A stretch of DNA of 14,189 nucleotides, from assembly GCA_031289935.1 (NCBI GenBank), contig JAITON010000221.1, positions 1-14,189 on the forward strand, written 5' to 3'. Below, piece after piece: positions 1-6,295 of this stretch. The stretch comes from Treponema sp. Lineage in GTDB: Bacteria; Spirochaetota; Spirochaetia; Treponematales; Breznakiellaceae. The stretch's first letter is position 1, and each line of letters opens with the position of its first letter. The position numbers and the translations under genes were made by a program. The notes under the pieces were generated by a model. That model had not been told where the DNA came from and searched no databases. It saw nothing but the letters and a program-made list of their open reading frames with translations.

Positions 1-1
1 A

Positions 2-157
2 CTGACCCGCGTAAGCATCGGGGCAAATGTCAACTTTGTTAGAGATATGGCCGGTAATATCGATGCCGGGTTAGCCGGGTTAGAAAGTTATTATAACGCG
101 CAGGGCAAACCGGCGGGGACGTATGTTTTACGAAACGGGCAGTGGAGCAGACAATAA
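2..157 (+). CDS. C-terminal end of a BspA/LRR_5-type protein (partial)
   Basis: An open frame enters from the left edge and gives 51 residues before TAA at 155-157. It begins LTRVSIGANV, which has the form of the last strand of a BspA-type leucine-rich repeat (LTxVxIGxxV). It continues to a tail containing YYNAQGKPAGTYVLRNGQW, the aromatic, Gly-rich ending (AGTY...W) that I associate with treponemal LRR_5 surface proteins. The 5' part and any signal sequence lie outside the window, so localisation cannot be judged. Base composition is mixed, unlike the AT-rich gene that starts 30 bp later. The assignment rests on motif resemblance in a short fragment; another repeat protein is possible. Confidence 0.55.
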   Translation: MTRVSIGANVNFVRDMAGNIDAGLAGLESYYNAQGKPAGTYVLRNGQWSRQ

Positions 158-187
158 TGCCAACGGGAAAAACATTTGGAGGGTTTT

Positions 188-2023
188 ATGAATGATCTTT
201 CTGATCTAACTGTTCTTATAAACGATATAGGCGGGCAAATTTCTGATAATATCGGGAATATTTCTGAAAATAAGGCGTATCATTATATCGAATGGCATGA
301 TTTTCTAAAAAACATTAAGATAAAATTGGAGCATGAAAAATACAAATTTGTATTCATTGGACAAAAGGGTATAGGTAAAACTACAACTATTTTGGAATTG
401 TTTGGATTAAGTAAGAAGCTTGGTAAAAAGATGGAAGATCTTTTGACGACCGCTGCCGGAGGAACCACGACTTGTGAGGTTGAATTACTGAAAAGTGACA
501 GAGCAAATACCTATTTTGAAATTGAGCCAATAGATGATAAATTATTCAATCAATATATTGATGATTTTTGTAATATGTATAAAGACGATTTGAGAAACGA
601 TAATGAGAACCAATATTTGCCTACAGAAATAGCTCGTTCTATCAGAAATATGGTAGGGTTGAAAAGGACAGACATTGAAAATCTTTACAAAGACTGTAAA
701 ACTTTTGAAGAATTTAAAAATGAAATTGTTCGTAGGATAAATAGCCAAGCGCGAACAGAGACAGTAATTAATTGTGAAAGAAAGAGGGGAACATTTTTTG
801 AAGACTGTCAGGATAAGTTTAACAAAATAAATCTCTGTAAAATATCAACTGTGATGCTCCCGCAAAAAATCAAAATATTCATTACATCTGATATTTTTGA
901 TTTTGATCAGTATCCCGTTATTCAATCAATTATTGATACTAGAGGAATAGATACTGTTATTTCTTCAAATTCAGATGCAAACAAAATGAAACGAGAGGAT
1001 ATTCTTAATTATATTGATAAGGAGCAGGAGCAATGTATTTTCTTTTTCATAGATAGTATTAAACCGGCGCCATCGCAAGGCATATCAGAATTGTTACGAT
1101 CAAGAATTGTAAATAGTAATCAATTTCGGTTTTATGTAATAATCAATGTCAACGGACAAGAAGCAGAAGAAGTCATGACAGATGATGGGAAGGCAGGAAC
1201 GGTACAAGTAGGTATAGACTATAAAAAAGATGATATTATGGAAAAATTTAGACAATTAAATATATCATTTATCGAAAGCAATTTGCTTTTTTATAATGCA
1301 AGGCTAAATACGCCTGCAAAAGATGATATATTTCTGCAAATACAAAATAATCTGTCTTTGCAGAGATTTGATATGTTTAAAACATGCGAAGAAATAAAAA
1401 AAGCCTTTGAAAGGTCTAGATATGATTTTGAAGACAATGAATATGCGCTGGAAAATTTTGAAGAATTATATAAATTGGTGGAAAATGTAAGGACGCCAAA
1501 AGATGTATTAAATAAGTTTCTTGATGTTTTTATCGGTGAATTGCAAAATATTCATCCTGCTAGGATTGCAGCTATAAATCGTTATGCTGGAAATTATTAT
1601 GCTTTCAATTTTTATCATGAGATCAGCTTGATCGTTGAAACGTTATTTGATGAATTTTTTGCAAGCAGCAAAAATATAATTATTAATAAAATAAACGAAT
1701 TCATTAAATATAGAAATATCTCGGAATTAGATAAAATAAATTATCACGTTTTTTGGGGAAAATTTGAAAATGATTATATTGAATATAGAAATATCTTAAA
1801 AGAACATATAAAAGATGAAGTCAAAGAATCATTTGGGGAGCATACCTGGGAACAGGCGGTTGCTGAATACGGACAAGGATCAGGTTATAAAGGCAGGGTA
1901 TTTGAAATATATAAAAAAGAGTTAATATTATTTTCAGAAAGAGTTAATCTGAAGGATGGTTATAACTCTGCATGGAATGAAATTATCACGAGGAATAATT
2001 TAGTAAAAAAAAAGAGTTTGTAA
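188..2023 (+). CDS. Large P-loop (dynamin-like) GTPase, AT-rich, probably acquired
   Basis: A 611-residue protein. The start is set at ATG 188 because GGAGGG lies at 178-183; an in-frame TTG at 176 overlaps this site and is less likely. A Walker A/G1 motif GQKGIGKT is at residues 58-65. A Thr-rich block, GGTTTCEVE, at about 91-99 could be the G2/switch I region. IIDTRGID at about 248-255 supplies a DxxG G3 motif, and a strand VIINVNGQ at about 317-324 stands where G4 is expected but lacks a clean N/TKxD. The C-terminal 250 residues are Lys/Glu/Asn-rich, probably helical, with no signal peptide or obvious membrane segment. This layout suits a dynamin-like or other large NTPase. The gene is much richer in A+T than everything after 2110 and has no operon partner. 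A phage-defence or mobile-cargo role is conceivable but nothing in the window proves it. Confidence 0.75.
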   Translation: MNDLSDLTVLINDIGGQISDNIGNISENKAYHYIEWHDFLKNIKIKLEHEKYKFVFIGQKGIGKTTTILELFGLSKKLGKKMEDLLTTAAGGTTTCEVELLKSDRANTYFEIEPIDDKLFNQYIDDFCNMYKDDLRNDNENQYLPTEIARSIRNMVGLKRTDIENLYKDCKTFEEFKNEIVRRINSQARTETVINCERKRGTFFEDCQDKFNKINLCKISTVMLPQKIKIFITSDIFDFDQYPVIQSIIDTRGIDTVISSNSDANKMKREDILNYIDKEQEQCIFFFIDSIKPAPSQGISELLRSRIVNSNQFRFYVIINVNGQEAEEVMTDDGKAGTVQVGIDYKKDDIMEKFRQLNISFIESNLLFYNARLNTPAKDDIFLQIQNNLSLQRFDMFKTCEEIKKAFERSRYDFEDNEYALENFEELYKLVENVRTPKDVLNKFLDVFIGELQNIHPARIAAINRYAGNYYAFNFYHEISLIVETLFDEFFASSKNIIINKINEFIKYRNISELDKINYHVFWGKFENDYIEYRNILKEHIKDEVKESFGEHTWEQAVAEYGQGSGYKGRVFEIYKKELILFSERVNLKDGYNSAWNEIITRNNLVKKKSL

Positions 2024-2046
2024 CCCTATACAAATCTGGACTAAAG

Positions 2047-2109
2047 TAGGGCGAGGATGCAATGTTTTACGATAATCAACAGACTAGCGTAAGCATCCCT
2101 AACTATTTT
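2047..2109 (+). pseudogene. Remnant of a BspA-type leucine-rich repeat
   Basis: Read from 2050 this stretch gives GEDAMFYDNQQ followed by TSVSIPNYF, then degenerates into FLVRPDAAP. This is the characteristic BspA/LRR_5 unit (IGEDAFYDNQLTSVSIPNSV). A stop codon (TAG, 2047-2049) sits immediately upstream in frame and the repeat does not continue downstream, so it is a relic rather than a gene. It shares GCGTAAGCATC (2087-2097) with the LRR fragment at the left edge (9-19), in the same reading register (VSI). The two relics bracket the AT-rich GTPase gene. The fragment is short, so the similarity needs a profile search. Confidence 0.5.
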
Positions 2110-2111
2110 TT
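2053..2111 (+). terminator. Possible weak terminator after the GTPase gene
   Basis: GGATGC at 2055-2060 can pair with GCATCC at 2093-2098, and an inner TTACG pairs with CGTAA. The stem is bulged and the loop is long. The 3' arm is followed within a few bases by a run of six T. It is located 30 bp past the GTPase stop. The structure is poor and the same bases are explained by the LRR relic, so this is only a candidate. Confidence 0.2.
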
Positions 2112-2241
2112 CTTAGTAAGACCAGATGCCGCTCCTCGTCCAAAAATGGGAATATAAGAGATTCGCCAGAGCGCCGGGAAAGTTTACCCGAGCGGGTATA
2201 GGATGCAGAAACGGTGTAAAAGCCTGCCCTATGGATGGCTT

Positions 2242-2440
2242 CTATTCGTGGCGAGGGTTTAATACGCCGTCCTCTGTCCGCTCATCAACTATTTCCACCC
2301 CACAAAGAAACTCATCGCCAAAGAGCCGCTCCTTCCGCCAGCCGCTTGGGTTGCCGGGGCCCACCCATTGGTTCAGGGCAAAGCTACCGTCAGGCCATGG
2401 CTTGCCGCCTAAGACACGCCACGAGAGCTTCTCTGGGAAA
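2242..2440 (-). pseudogene. Possible 3' gene remnant downstream of hexokinase
   Basis: In a frame different from hexokinase, the minus strand reads LSWRVLGGKPWPDGSFALNQ and onward, through WVGPGNPSGW and LFGDEFLCGVEIVDERTEDG, to a stop at 2242. The composition is protein-like, and the tail is a plausible C-terminus. It overlaps the last codons of hexokinase and has no start or upstream body of its own in this frame, so if real it is a truncated relic. I do not recognise the family. A chance open frame in GC-rich DNA remains possible. The stretch from 2111 to 2241 shows nothing convincing on either strand. Confidence 0.25.
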
Positions 2441-3788
2441 GGATCGCCGCCGCCGCGCCGAAGAGGCTGGCCTGTTCTACCGGGGCGATCACATAGCTCC
2501 GGGGGCTTTGGCCGTTCAGCATCAGGTGGAGCCGGGCTTCCAGGGAACGGCGCATGCCCTTGTAGATCATATAAGTGGTGCCCTCCACGGCGATCCGTAC
2601 CGGGGCAAAGGGATCGGCCCCCGCGCCGGTACGCTCCACCACGGCGGCCACCACCGAGGCCGAAAGCAGGGCCGCCCGCTCGGTAACGATGGAGCTCAGG
2701 TAGGCCAGACTCTCCAGCGCGGCTTTTTCGCCGGGGCCGAAAAGACTGCCGATGGGGCCCTGTCCTGTTAGGGGGGACCACATAAACTCGTTCAGGTCCC
2801 GGGTTTGTAAAGCCGGCCAGGAGAGCAGTTCATCGGACTTGGCAAAGGAAAGGAGCCCGTCACGGACCGCCTGTTTGAGGATATGCAGGGTTAGAGGCCC
2901 CAGATAGGCGCCCGATGTGGCCTTTTCCAGACTGTAGACCCCGGGGTTCTTAGTGGCGGCATCGAACTCCCGGTCCAGGCCGCCCAGGTAGCGGGGGTGG
3001 ATATTCCCGGACTCGCAGACCACGATCTGAGGGGCCGTATCGGAATGGAAGCCGATCTTGGGGATGTCCTTTTCCGGATAGGCGGTGTTAAAGCCCGTGC
3101 CCAGGATAAAACCGATGACCGGCCCGGGAAGGGCGCCATACAGGTCCTCGCCACGCCGTTGACCCCCGTCGGCGGGAATCTCTGCCAGCCCCGAAAGCAG
3201 GGTGGCGGTGGTGTCGTTTAAGAGCACGATTCGTTCAGGGGCTTTAAGGCCCCGTCGGTACAGAGCTTCCCGAAGGCCTGCACCGATACGCTGCCCGATC
3301 ACTTCCGGGGCGTCAACTTCCTTGCTCAGGGCCAACAGGATTCCGTCAGAGTCTTGGGTTATCTCCATGGGGTAGGAAAAGCAGAAACCAATCCCTTCGA
3401 TGTCTCCGGCCTGCTCAAGCAGGGGGGCGGTTAGGCTGGCTATCCGGTCGAAAAAGGCCTCGGGGCCGATCTTGCCCTGGGTTCCCGGCATGGGGACTTT
3501 GCAGGCCCCTTCAGTTTCGGGCGTCCCCTGGTCGGTAAAATGAACCAGGGCCGAGCGGAGATTAGTACCCCCGGCATCCAGGGCGATCACCTTTTTCCCC
3601 GGTCTGATACGGGCCGAGGGGCTGATGTAGGCGGGGATCATGGCCAGGCTAGAGGCCTGACCCCGGAGCCCCCGGTCCATCTCGTTGAGAATATCCCGGA
3701 CTAGATGGGCGGGATCAATCAGATCATAATGAAACCCGTAGTACCGTGCGAAATCGGCCAACTCCGCCGGATCAAAGTGTTTACTCAT
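2409..3788 (-). CDS. hxk: Hexokinase (ATP-dependent sugar kinase, hexokinase superfamily)
   Basis: A 459-residue cytoplasmic kinase expected to phosphorylate glucose or related hexoses with ATP, the entry step of glycolysis. Visible motifs are phosphate-1 LDAGGTNLR (residues 70-78), the sugar-binding GFCFSYP (134-140), the catalytic NDTTATLL (191-198, Asp192), phosphate-2 GFILGTGFN (226-234), the acidic VCESGNI (257-263), EKATSGAYLG (288-297) and the adenosine-site VEGTTYMIYK (401-410). Their order and the length match the hexokinase superfamily found in eukaryotes and in treponemes, not the shorter bacterial Glk family. The start is ATG 3788, with AGGAGG 8 bases upstream (3797-3802); a frame reaching back to 4088 overlaps the preceding gene and lacks such support. 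It lies 67 bp after an SDR-like gene on the same strand and is probably co-transcribed with it. The hexose preference cannot be read from sequence. Confidence 0.92.
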   Translation of the reverse strand: MSKHFDPAELADFARYYGFHYDLIDPAHLVRDILNEMDRGLRGQASSLAMIPAYISPSARIRPGKKVIALDAGGTNLRSALVHFTDQGTPETEGACKVPMPGTQGKIGPEAFFDRIASLTAPLLEQAGDIEGIGFCFSYPMEITQDSDGILLALSKEVDAPEVIGQRIGAGLREALYRRGLKAPERIVLLNDTTATLLSGLAEIPADGGQRRGEDLYGALPGPVIGFILGTGFNTAYPEKDIPKIGFHSDTAPQIVVCESGNIHPRYLGGLDREFDAATKNPGVYSLEKATSGAYLGPLTLHILKQAVRDGLLSFAKSDELLSWPALQTRDLNEFMWSPLTGQGPIGSLFGPGEKAALESLAYLSSIVTERAALLSASVVAAVVERTGAGADPFAPVRIAVEGTTYMIYKGMRRSLEARLHLMLNGQSPRSYVIAPVEQASLFGAAAAILSQRSSRGVS

Positions 3789-3855
3789 AGTCAATTCCTC
3801 CTCTATTGCGGCATATATGTCGAATGCCCGGCTGCATAAACAAGCGTATTCCTTA

Positions 3856-4533
3856 CTAGCGGCCGAAGATACCCAGGCGACCGTACTTGTGCCATTTCCC
3901 GGCGTTGCGGCGGCCCCGCTCCTCAATAATCTTGAAGATAAAGGCCGCAAAGTCTGCGGCATCGGCGCTTTCGGCGGAAAATCCGTAGACCTCGTAGGCT
4001 TTGCCCGGCTGTGAGGCCAAAAGACTCTGGGCAAAGGCCCGGAAGGCCGCTCCCACCGCAGGTCCCAGGAGGTCCGCCGGTTCTCCACCCGGGGCCGGCT
4101 CCTGCAAGACCAGGGCCAGGGTACCGGCTCCCCGATCCCTGAACATGCGGCAGAGTTCCCGGGACAGAAAGAACCAGCCCTTGAGATGGTCGTTCAGAAC
4201 AGCCTCCACGTCCGCCGGGGCTAAATCTTCGGGGCCGGTACGTAGCGATGGGGGAGTACAGACCAGGATAGCCTCGTCCACGTGCTCAAGACAGTTTTCG
4301 GCGGCCAGGGTCAGGGTTCGGGCCGAGAGGGGGCTTGCAGGGTTCCAGACGAGGGGGATACGGGCGCTAGGACCCGGCTCAAGGCAGGGCGCTTTTTCCC
4401 CGTCCCGGAGCGGCCCGGAGAACCTGCCGGGGATATTGGCGGCAGCGTACTGTTCCACCCGCTTACAGGCCTCCGCCCCGATGGCCGCAGTCAGGGATGA
4501 CTCCGGACCGGCAATTAAAATGCCTCTGGTCAT
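3856..4533 (-). CDS. Degenerate SDR-like (Rossmann) protein of unknown role
   Basis: A 225-residue protein. The N-terminus RGILIAGPESSLTAAIG resembles the first strand and turn of a Rossmann fold but lacks the TGxxxGxG cofactor loop of short-chain dehydrogenases. ILVCTPPSL (89-97) sits where SDRs carry the NNAG strand. VLNDHLKGWFFLSREL (112-127) and GAGTLALVLQEP (135-146) match the SDR helix 4 and strand 5 region. GAAFRAFAQSLLASQ (161-175) matches the helix that normally bears YxxxK, but Tyr and Lys are absent. It is therefore probably a non-catalytic or divergent relative. ATG 4533 has no Shine-Dalgarno sequence; a perfect palindrome ends one base before it. The gene precedes hexokinase by 67 bp on the same strand, so a link to sugar metabolism is possible but unproven. 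I do not recognise a specific family. Confidence 0.7.
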   Translation of the reverse strand: MTRGILIAGPESSLTAAIGAEACKRVEQYAAANIPGRFSGPLRDGEKAPCLEPGPSARIPLVWNPASPLSARTLTLAAENCLEHVDEAILVCTPPSLRTGPEDLAPADVEAVLNDHLKGWFFLSRELCRMFRDRGAGTLALVLQEPAPGGEPADLLGPAVGAAFRAFAQSLLASQPGKAYEVYGFSAESADAADFAAFIFKIIEERGRRNAGKWHKYGRLGIFGR

Positions 4534-4548
4534 GGTTACAATGTAACC
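4534..4548 (-). promoter_or_regulatory. Perfect 15-bp palindrome touching the SDR-like start codon
   Basis: GGTTACA, a central A, then TGTAACC: seven-base arms with no mismatch, immediately adjacent to the ATG at 4533. It looks like a dimeric repressor operator. On the minus strand it also contains a possible -10 (TACATT) whose expected start point falls at or next to the ATG, with TTGCAT 18 bp upstream as a possible -35. That would give a leaderless transcript, consistent with the missing ribosome site. The palindrome is seen directly; its role is inference. Confidence 0.45.
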
Positions 4549-4580
4549 CGGCCGGAGGCATCAATGCAAGGGGTTCTTGG

Positions 4581-4640
4581 CTATTTACAATTTCGCAGTA
4601 ACCCGTTAAGGAACAAAGAGTTACGAGAAATTGCAAATAG
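4581..4640. repeat. Imperfect inverted repeat between the LRR lipoprotein and SDR-like genes
   Basis: The left arm (4581-4602, CTATTTACAATTTC...GTAAC) and the right arm (4620-4640, GTTAC...GAAATTGCAAATAG) pair over most of about 21 bases around a 17-base loop. It lies 23 bp after the LRR lipoprotein stop and could act as a transcript-end hairpin. No T run follows on the minus strand, so a classical intrinsic terminator is not supported. Confidence 0.45.
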
Positions 4641-4662
4641 GAGCGCGCTGGTTAACGTCAAG

Positions 4663-6111
4663 TTAATCGGCGCCTTCCTGGGGGATAGCCTCCAGCTTTT
4701 TTATAAGGCTCTGGGTCCAATTTTTTGCGTTCAGGTTTCTGTAGCTTTCCATTGCATCTCCGGGCACATAGATGGCCTTGAGGGCTGTACCCCCGGCGAA
4801 TACCTCGGTCCCCAGATCAGGTGGTTCCGTACCCAGGGTGATTGAGACCAGGGCAGGGTCGCTGTTGAAGGCGCCGTTACCGATGGTCTTGATCTTCGGG
4901 AGTATAGCGCTCACGAGTTGCTTGCAGCCCTTGAAACAGGAGATACCCAGGCTCTCGACCTCGGGTAAATTCAGGCTCGAGAGGCTCGTGCAGCCATAGA
5001 ACGCGGAGTCTCCGGCGCTTGTCAGCCTGGGCAGCTTGAGCTCCTGTAGGGCCGTACACTTCCAGAAGCCGGACTCGCCCAGAGAACTGAGCTGGGGTAG
5101 ATTGACCGATTCCAGGCTCTCGCAGCCGTAGAAAGCAGAGTTACCGGCCTCCCTCAGCCTGGGCAGGCTGAGCTCCTTCAGGGCCGTACAGTTCTTGAGT
5201 GCGAAGTTTCCCAGGATTTCCAGCTTGGGCAGATCCAGGGTCTTCAAACCCGTACAATTGTAGAAGGCATAGGCCCCAAGTTTGTAGAGTTCCGGCATAT
5301 CGGGAGCGTCCAGAAGAGGGCAGCCCGAAAAAGCGCCGTTAGTGGATTCCGTACCATCGGTAATTTCCCTGAGTTTCGGCATTATAAGCTCGGTCAGGGC
5401 CTTACATTGCTTGAAGGCCCCGTAATGCAGCGTGGTAAGGCCCGGTGCGGATAGCCTCACTAGGCTGTTGAAGTTGAGAAAGGCGCTGGATTTGATTTCC
5501 TGTATTGTTCCGGGTAATATCATGGCAAGAACCAGCTTCTTTTTTGCCGCCTCCACCGAATTCGCGTAGATCACGCTGCCGGAACATTCCGAAAAGTCCA
5601 GGGCCGTATAACGGCTCAAGGCGCTGTAGACGGCCTTGAGAGCCTCCCCTTCGCTGGCCGAAAGATCAAGGCCCCGGAGCTTCACCTTGTAAAAGTCCGT
5701 GGCGGTGTTTTCCGGCTGCCCGGCCAGATAAGTTTTCAGGGCCGCCGCAGACGAAAAGATTGGTACCCCGGTCTCGTCCAGAACAAAGCCGGTATCCGGG
5801 CCGGGTTTGTTGCCTCCGGGGTTTTCCGCAGGCTCTTCCTCACCCTCCCCGGGTTTGTCGCTCCCGGGCTCTTCCACGGGCCCTGCGGGCTTCTCGGCAT
5901 CCCCATCCTCAGGCTCTTCCTCGCCCTCCCCGGGTTTGTCGCTCCCGGGATTTTCCGCAGGCCCTCCGGGCTCTTTCACAGGCCCTGTGGGCTTTTCGGT
6001 ACCGCCTTCCTCAGGCCTGTCCGTCTCCGTAGGCGCAGGACAGGCGGCCAGTACCAGGACGATCATCAGCAGGGCGATGATTGAGACGGTCTTCACGAAA
6101 CAATGCTTCAT
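4663..6111 (-). CDS. BspA-type leucine-rich-repeat lipoprotein
   Basis: A 482-residue predicted surface lipoprotein. A basic N-terminus and hydrophobic stretch (residues 10-22) end in the lipobox LAAC, with Cys24 as the lipidated residue. Residues 28-107 form a low-complexity Pro/Glu/Gly/Asp linker with a repeated block, PGSDKPGEGEEEP. After a 90-residue region, about residues 195-450 hold around ten LRR_5/BspA repeats of about 23 residues (pattern LxxLxLPxLxxlGxxAFxxC), such as AFYGCESLESVNLPQL. BspA-type repeats are known from adhesins and surface proteins of oral and gut bacteria. ATG 6111 is chosen because GGAGG (6117-6121) is 5 bases away; ATG 6114 is too close and ATG 6123 overlaps the ribosome site. 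The gene lies 184 bp after the response regulator on the same strand and probably has its own promoter. The ligand is unknown. Confidence 0.85.
   Translation of the reverse strand: MKHCFVKTVSIIALLMIVLVLAACPAPTETDRPEEGGTEKPTGPVKEPGGPAENPGSDKPGEGEEEPEDGDAEKPAGPVEEPGSDKPGEGEEEPAENPGGNKPGPDTGFVLDETGVPIFSSAAALKTYLAGQPENTATDFYKVKLRGLDLSASEGEALKAVYSALSRYTALDFSECSGSVIYANSVEAAKKKLVLAMILPGTIQEIKSSAFLNFNSLVRLSAPGLTTLHYGAFKQCKALTELIMPKLREITDGTESTNGAFSGCPLLDAPDMPELYKLGAYAFYNCTGLKTLDLPKLEILGNFALKNCTALKELSLPRLREAGNSAFYGCESLESVNLPQLSSLGESGFWKCTALQELKLPRLTSAGDSAFYGCTSLSSLNLPEVESLGISCFKGCKQLVSAILPKIKTIGNGAFNSDPALVSITLGTEPPDLGTEVFAGGTALKAIYVPGDAMESYRNLNAKNWTQSLIKKLEAIPQEGAD
5830..5949 (-). repeat. 39-bp direct repeat in the lipoprotein linker
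   Basis: The copies at 5830-5868 and 5911-5949 differ at one position and are spaced 81 bp (27 codons) apart, so reading frame is preserved. They encode the acidic PGSDKPGEGEEEP block. Near-identity at the DNA level indicates recent duplication and a site where linker length could vary by recombination or slippage. Confidence 0.85.
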
Positions 6112-6139
6112 CATAACCTCCATATTAAAGCTAAAGCGT

Positions 6140-6169
6140 GTTAACAGCCCCGCAATCTGGGGCCGTTAC
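6140..6169 (-). promoter_or_regulatory. Hairpin in the leader of the LRR lipoprotein gene
   Basis: GCCCC (6147-6151) and GGGGC (6159-6163) close a 7-base loop. The stem extends past one mismatch and one bulge into GTTAAC/GTTAC. It ends 28 bp before the lipoprotein ATG, so it would sit in the 5' leader of the mRNA, or could be part of the preceding operon's end. No T tract follows on the minus strand. Confidence 0.35.
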
Positions 6170-6180
6170 ATACTCTATAT

Positions 6181-6196
6181 GGAAATGTCCTGCCAA
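6181..6196 (-). promoter_or_regulatory. Weak sigma-54-like promoter candidate before the LRR lipoprotein
   Basis: On the minus strand TTGGCAGGACATTTCC keeps the -24 GG and the spacing of a sigma-54 promoter. It has CC in place of the nearly invariant -12 GC. The gene for a sigma-54 activator ends about 100 bp upstream. The -12 defect makes this doubtful; TTGGCA could also be a sigma-70 -35, with only a poor -10 (TATGTA) after it. Confidence 0.2.
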
Positions 6197-6220
6197 TTGC
6201 TTGACCAAAAACGCATTTTT

Positions 6221-6239
6221 TTCCATTTTTCAAATGGAA
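6221..6239. promoter_or_regulatory. Perfect 8-3-8 inverted repeat upstream of the LRR lipoprotein
   Basis: TTCCATTT, loop TTC, AAATGGAA. It lies between the response-regulator stop (6296) and the lipoprotein start. No T run follows on the minus strand, so it is more likely a protein-binding site than a terminator. It does not share sequence with the palindrome upstream of the exporter operon. Confidence 0.35.
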
Positions 6240-6295
6240 GGTTTGAGGGATGTCCTACAGGCCAAATTCGCCGGCCGGGAAAGCGGCGGGCTTCT

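Noticed and set aside
157..195. Tiny frame starting at the ATG overlapping the first stop codon
   Set aside because: Twelve codons, no ribosome site, and it runs through the ribosome site of the GTPase gene.
2126..2781. Overlapping plus-strand frames of about 180 residues and a long minus-strand frame
   Set aside because: From 2409 on they lie antisense or out of frame to the hexokinase gene, are Arg/Pro/Gly-rich, and lack ribosome sites. Only the distal minus-frame part (2242-2440) looked protein-like enough to mention.
3789..4088. N-terminal extension of hexokinase giving 559 residues
   Set aside because: It overlaps the SDR-like gene, has no family similarity, and ATG 3788 has an excellent AGGAGG at 8 bases.
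4772..5600. CRISPR-like or tandem DNA repeats in the LRR region
   Set aside because: The periodicity of about 69 bp is the coding repeat of LRR units with diverged DNA, and no spacer/repeat structure exists.
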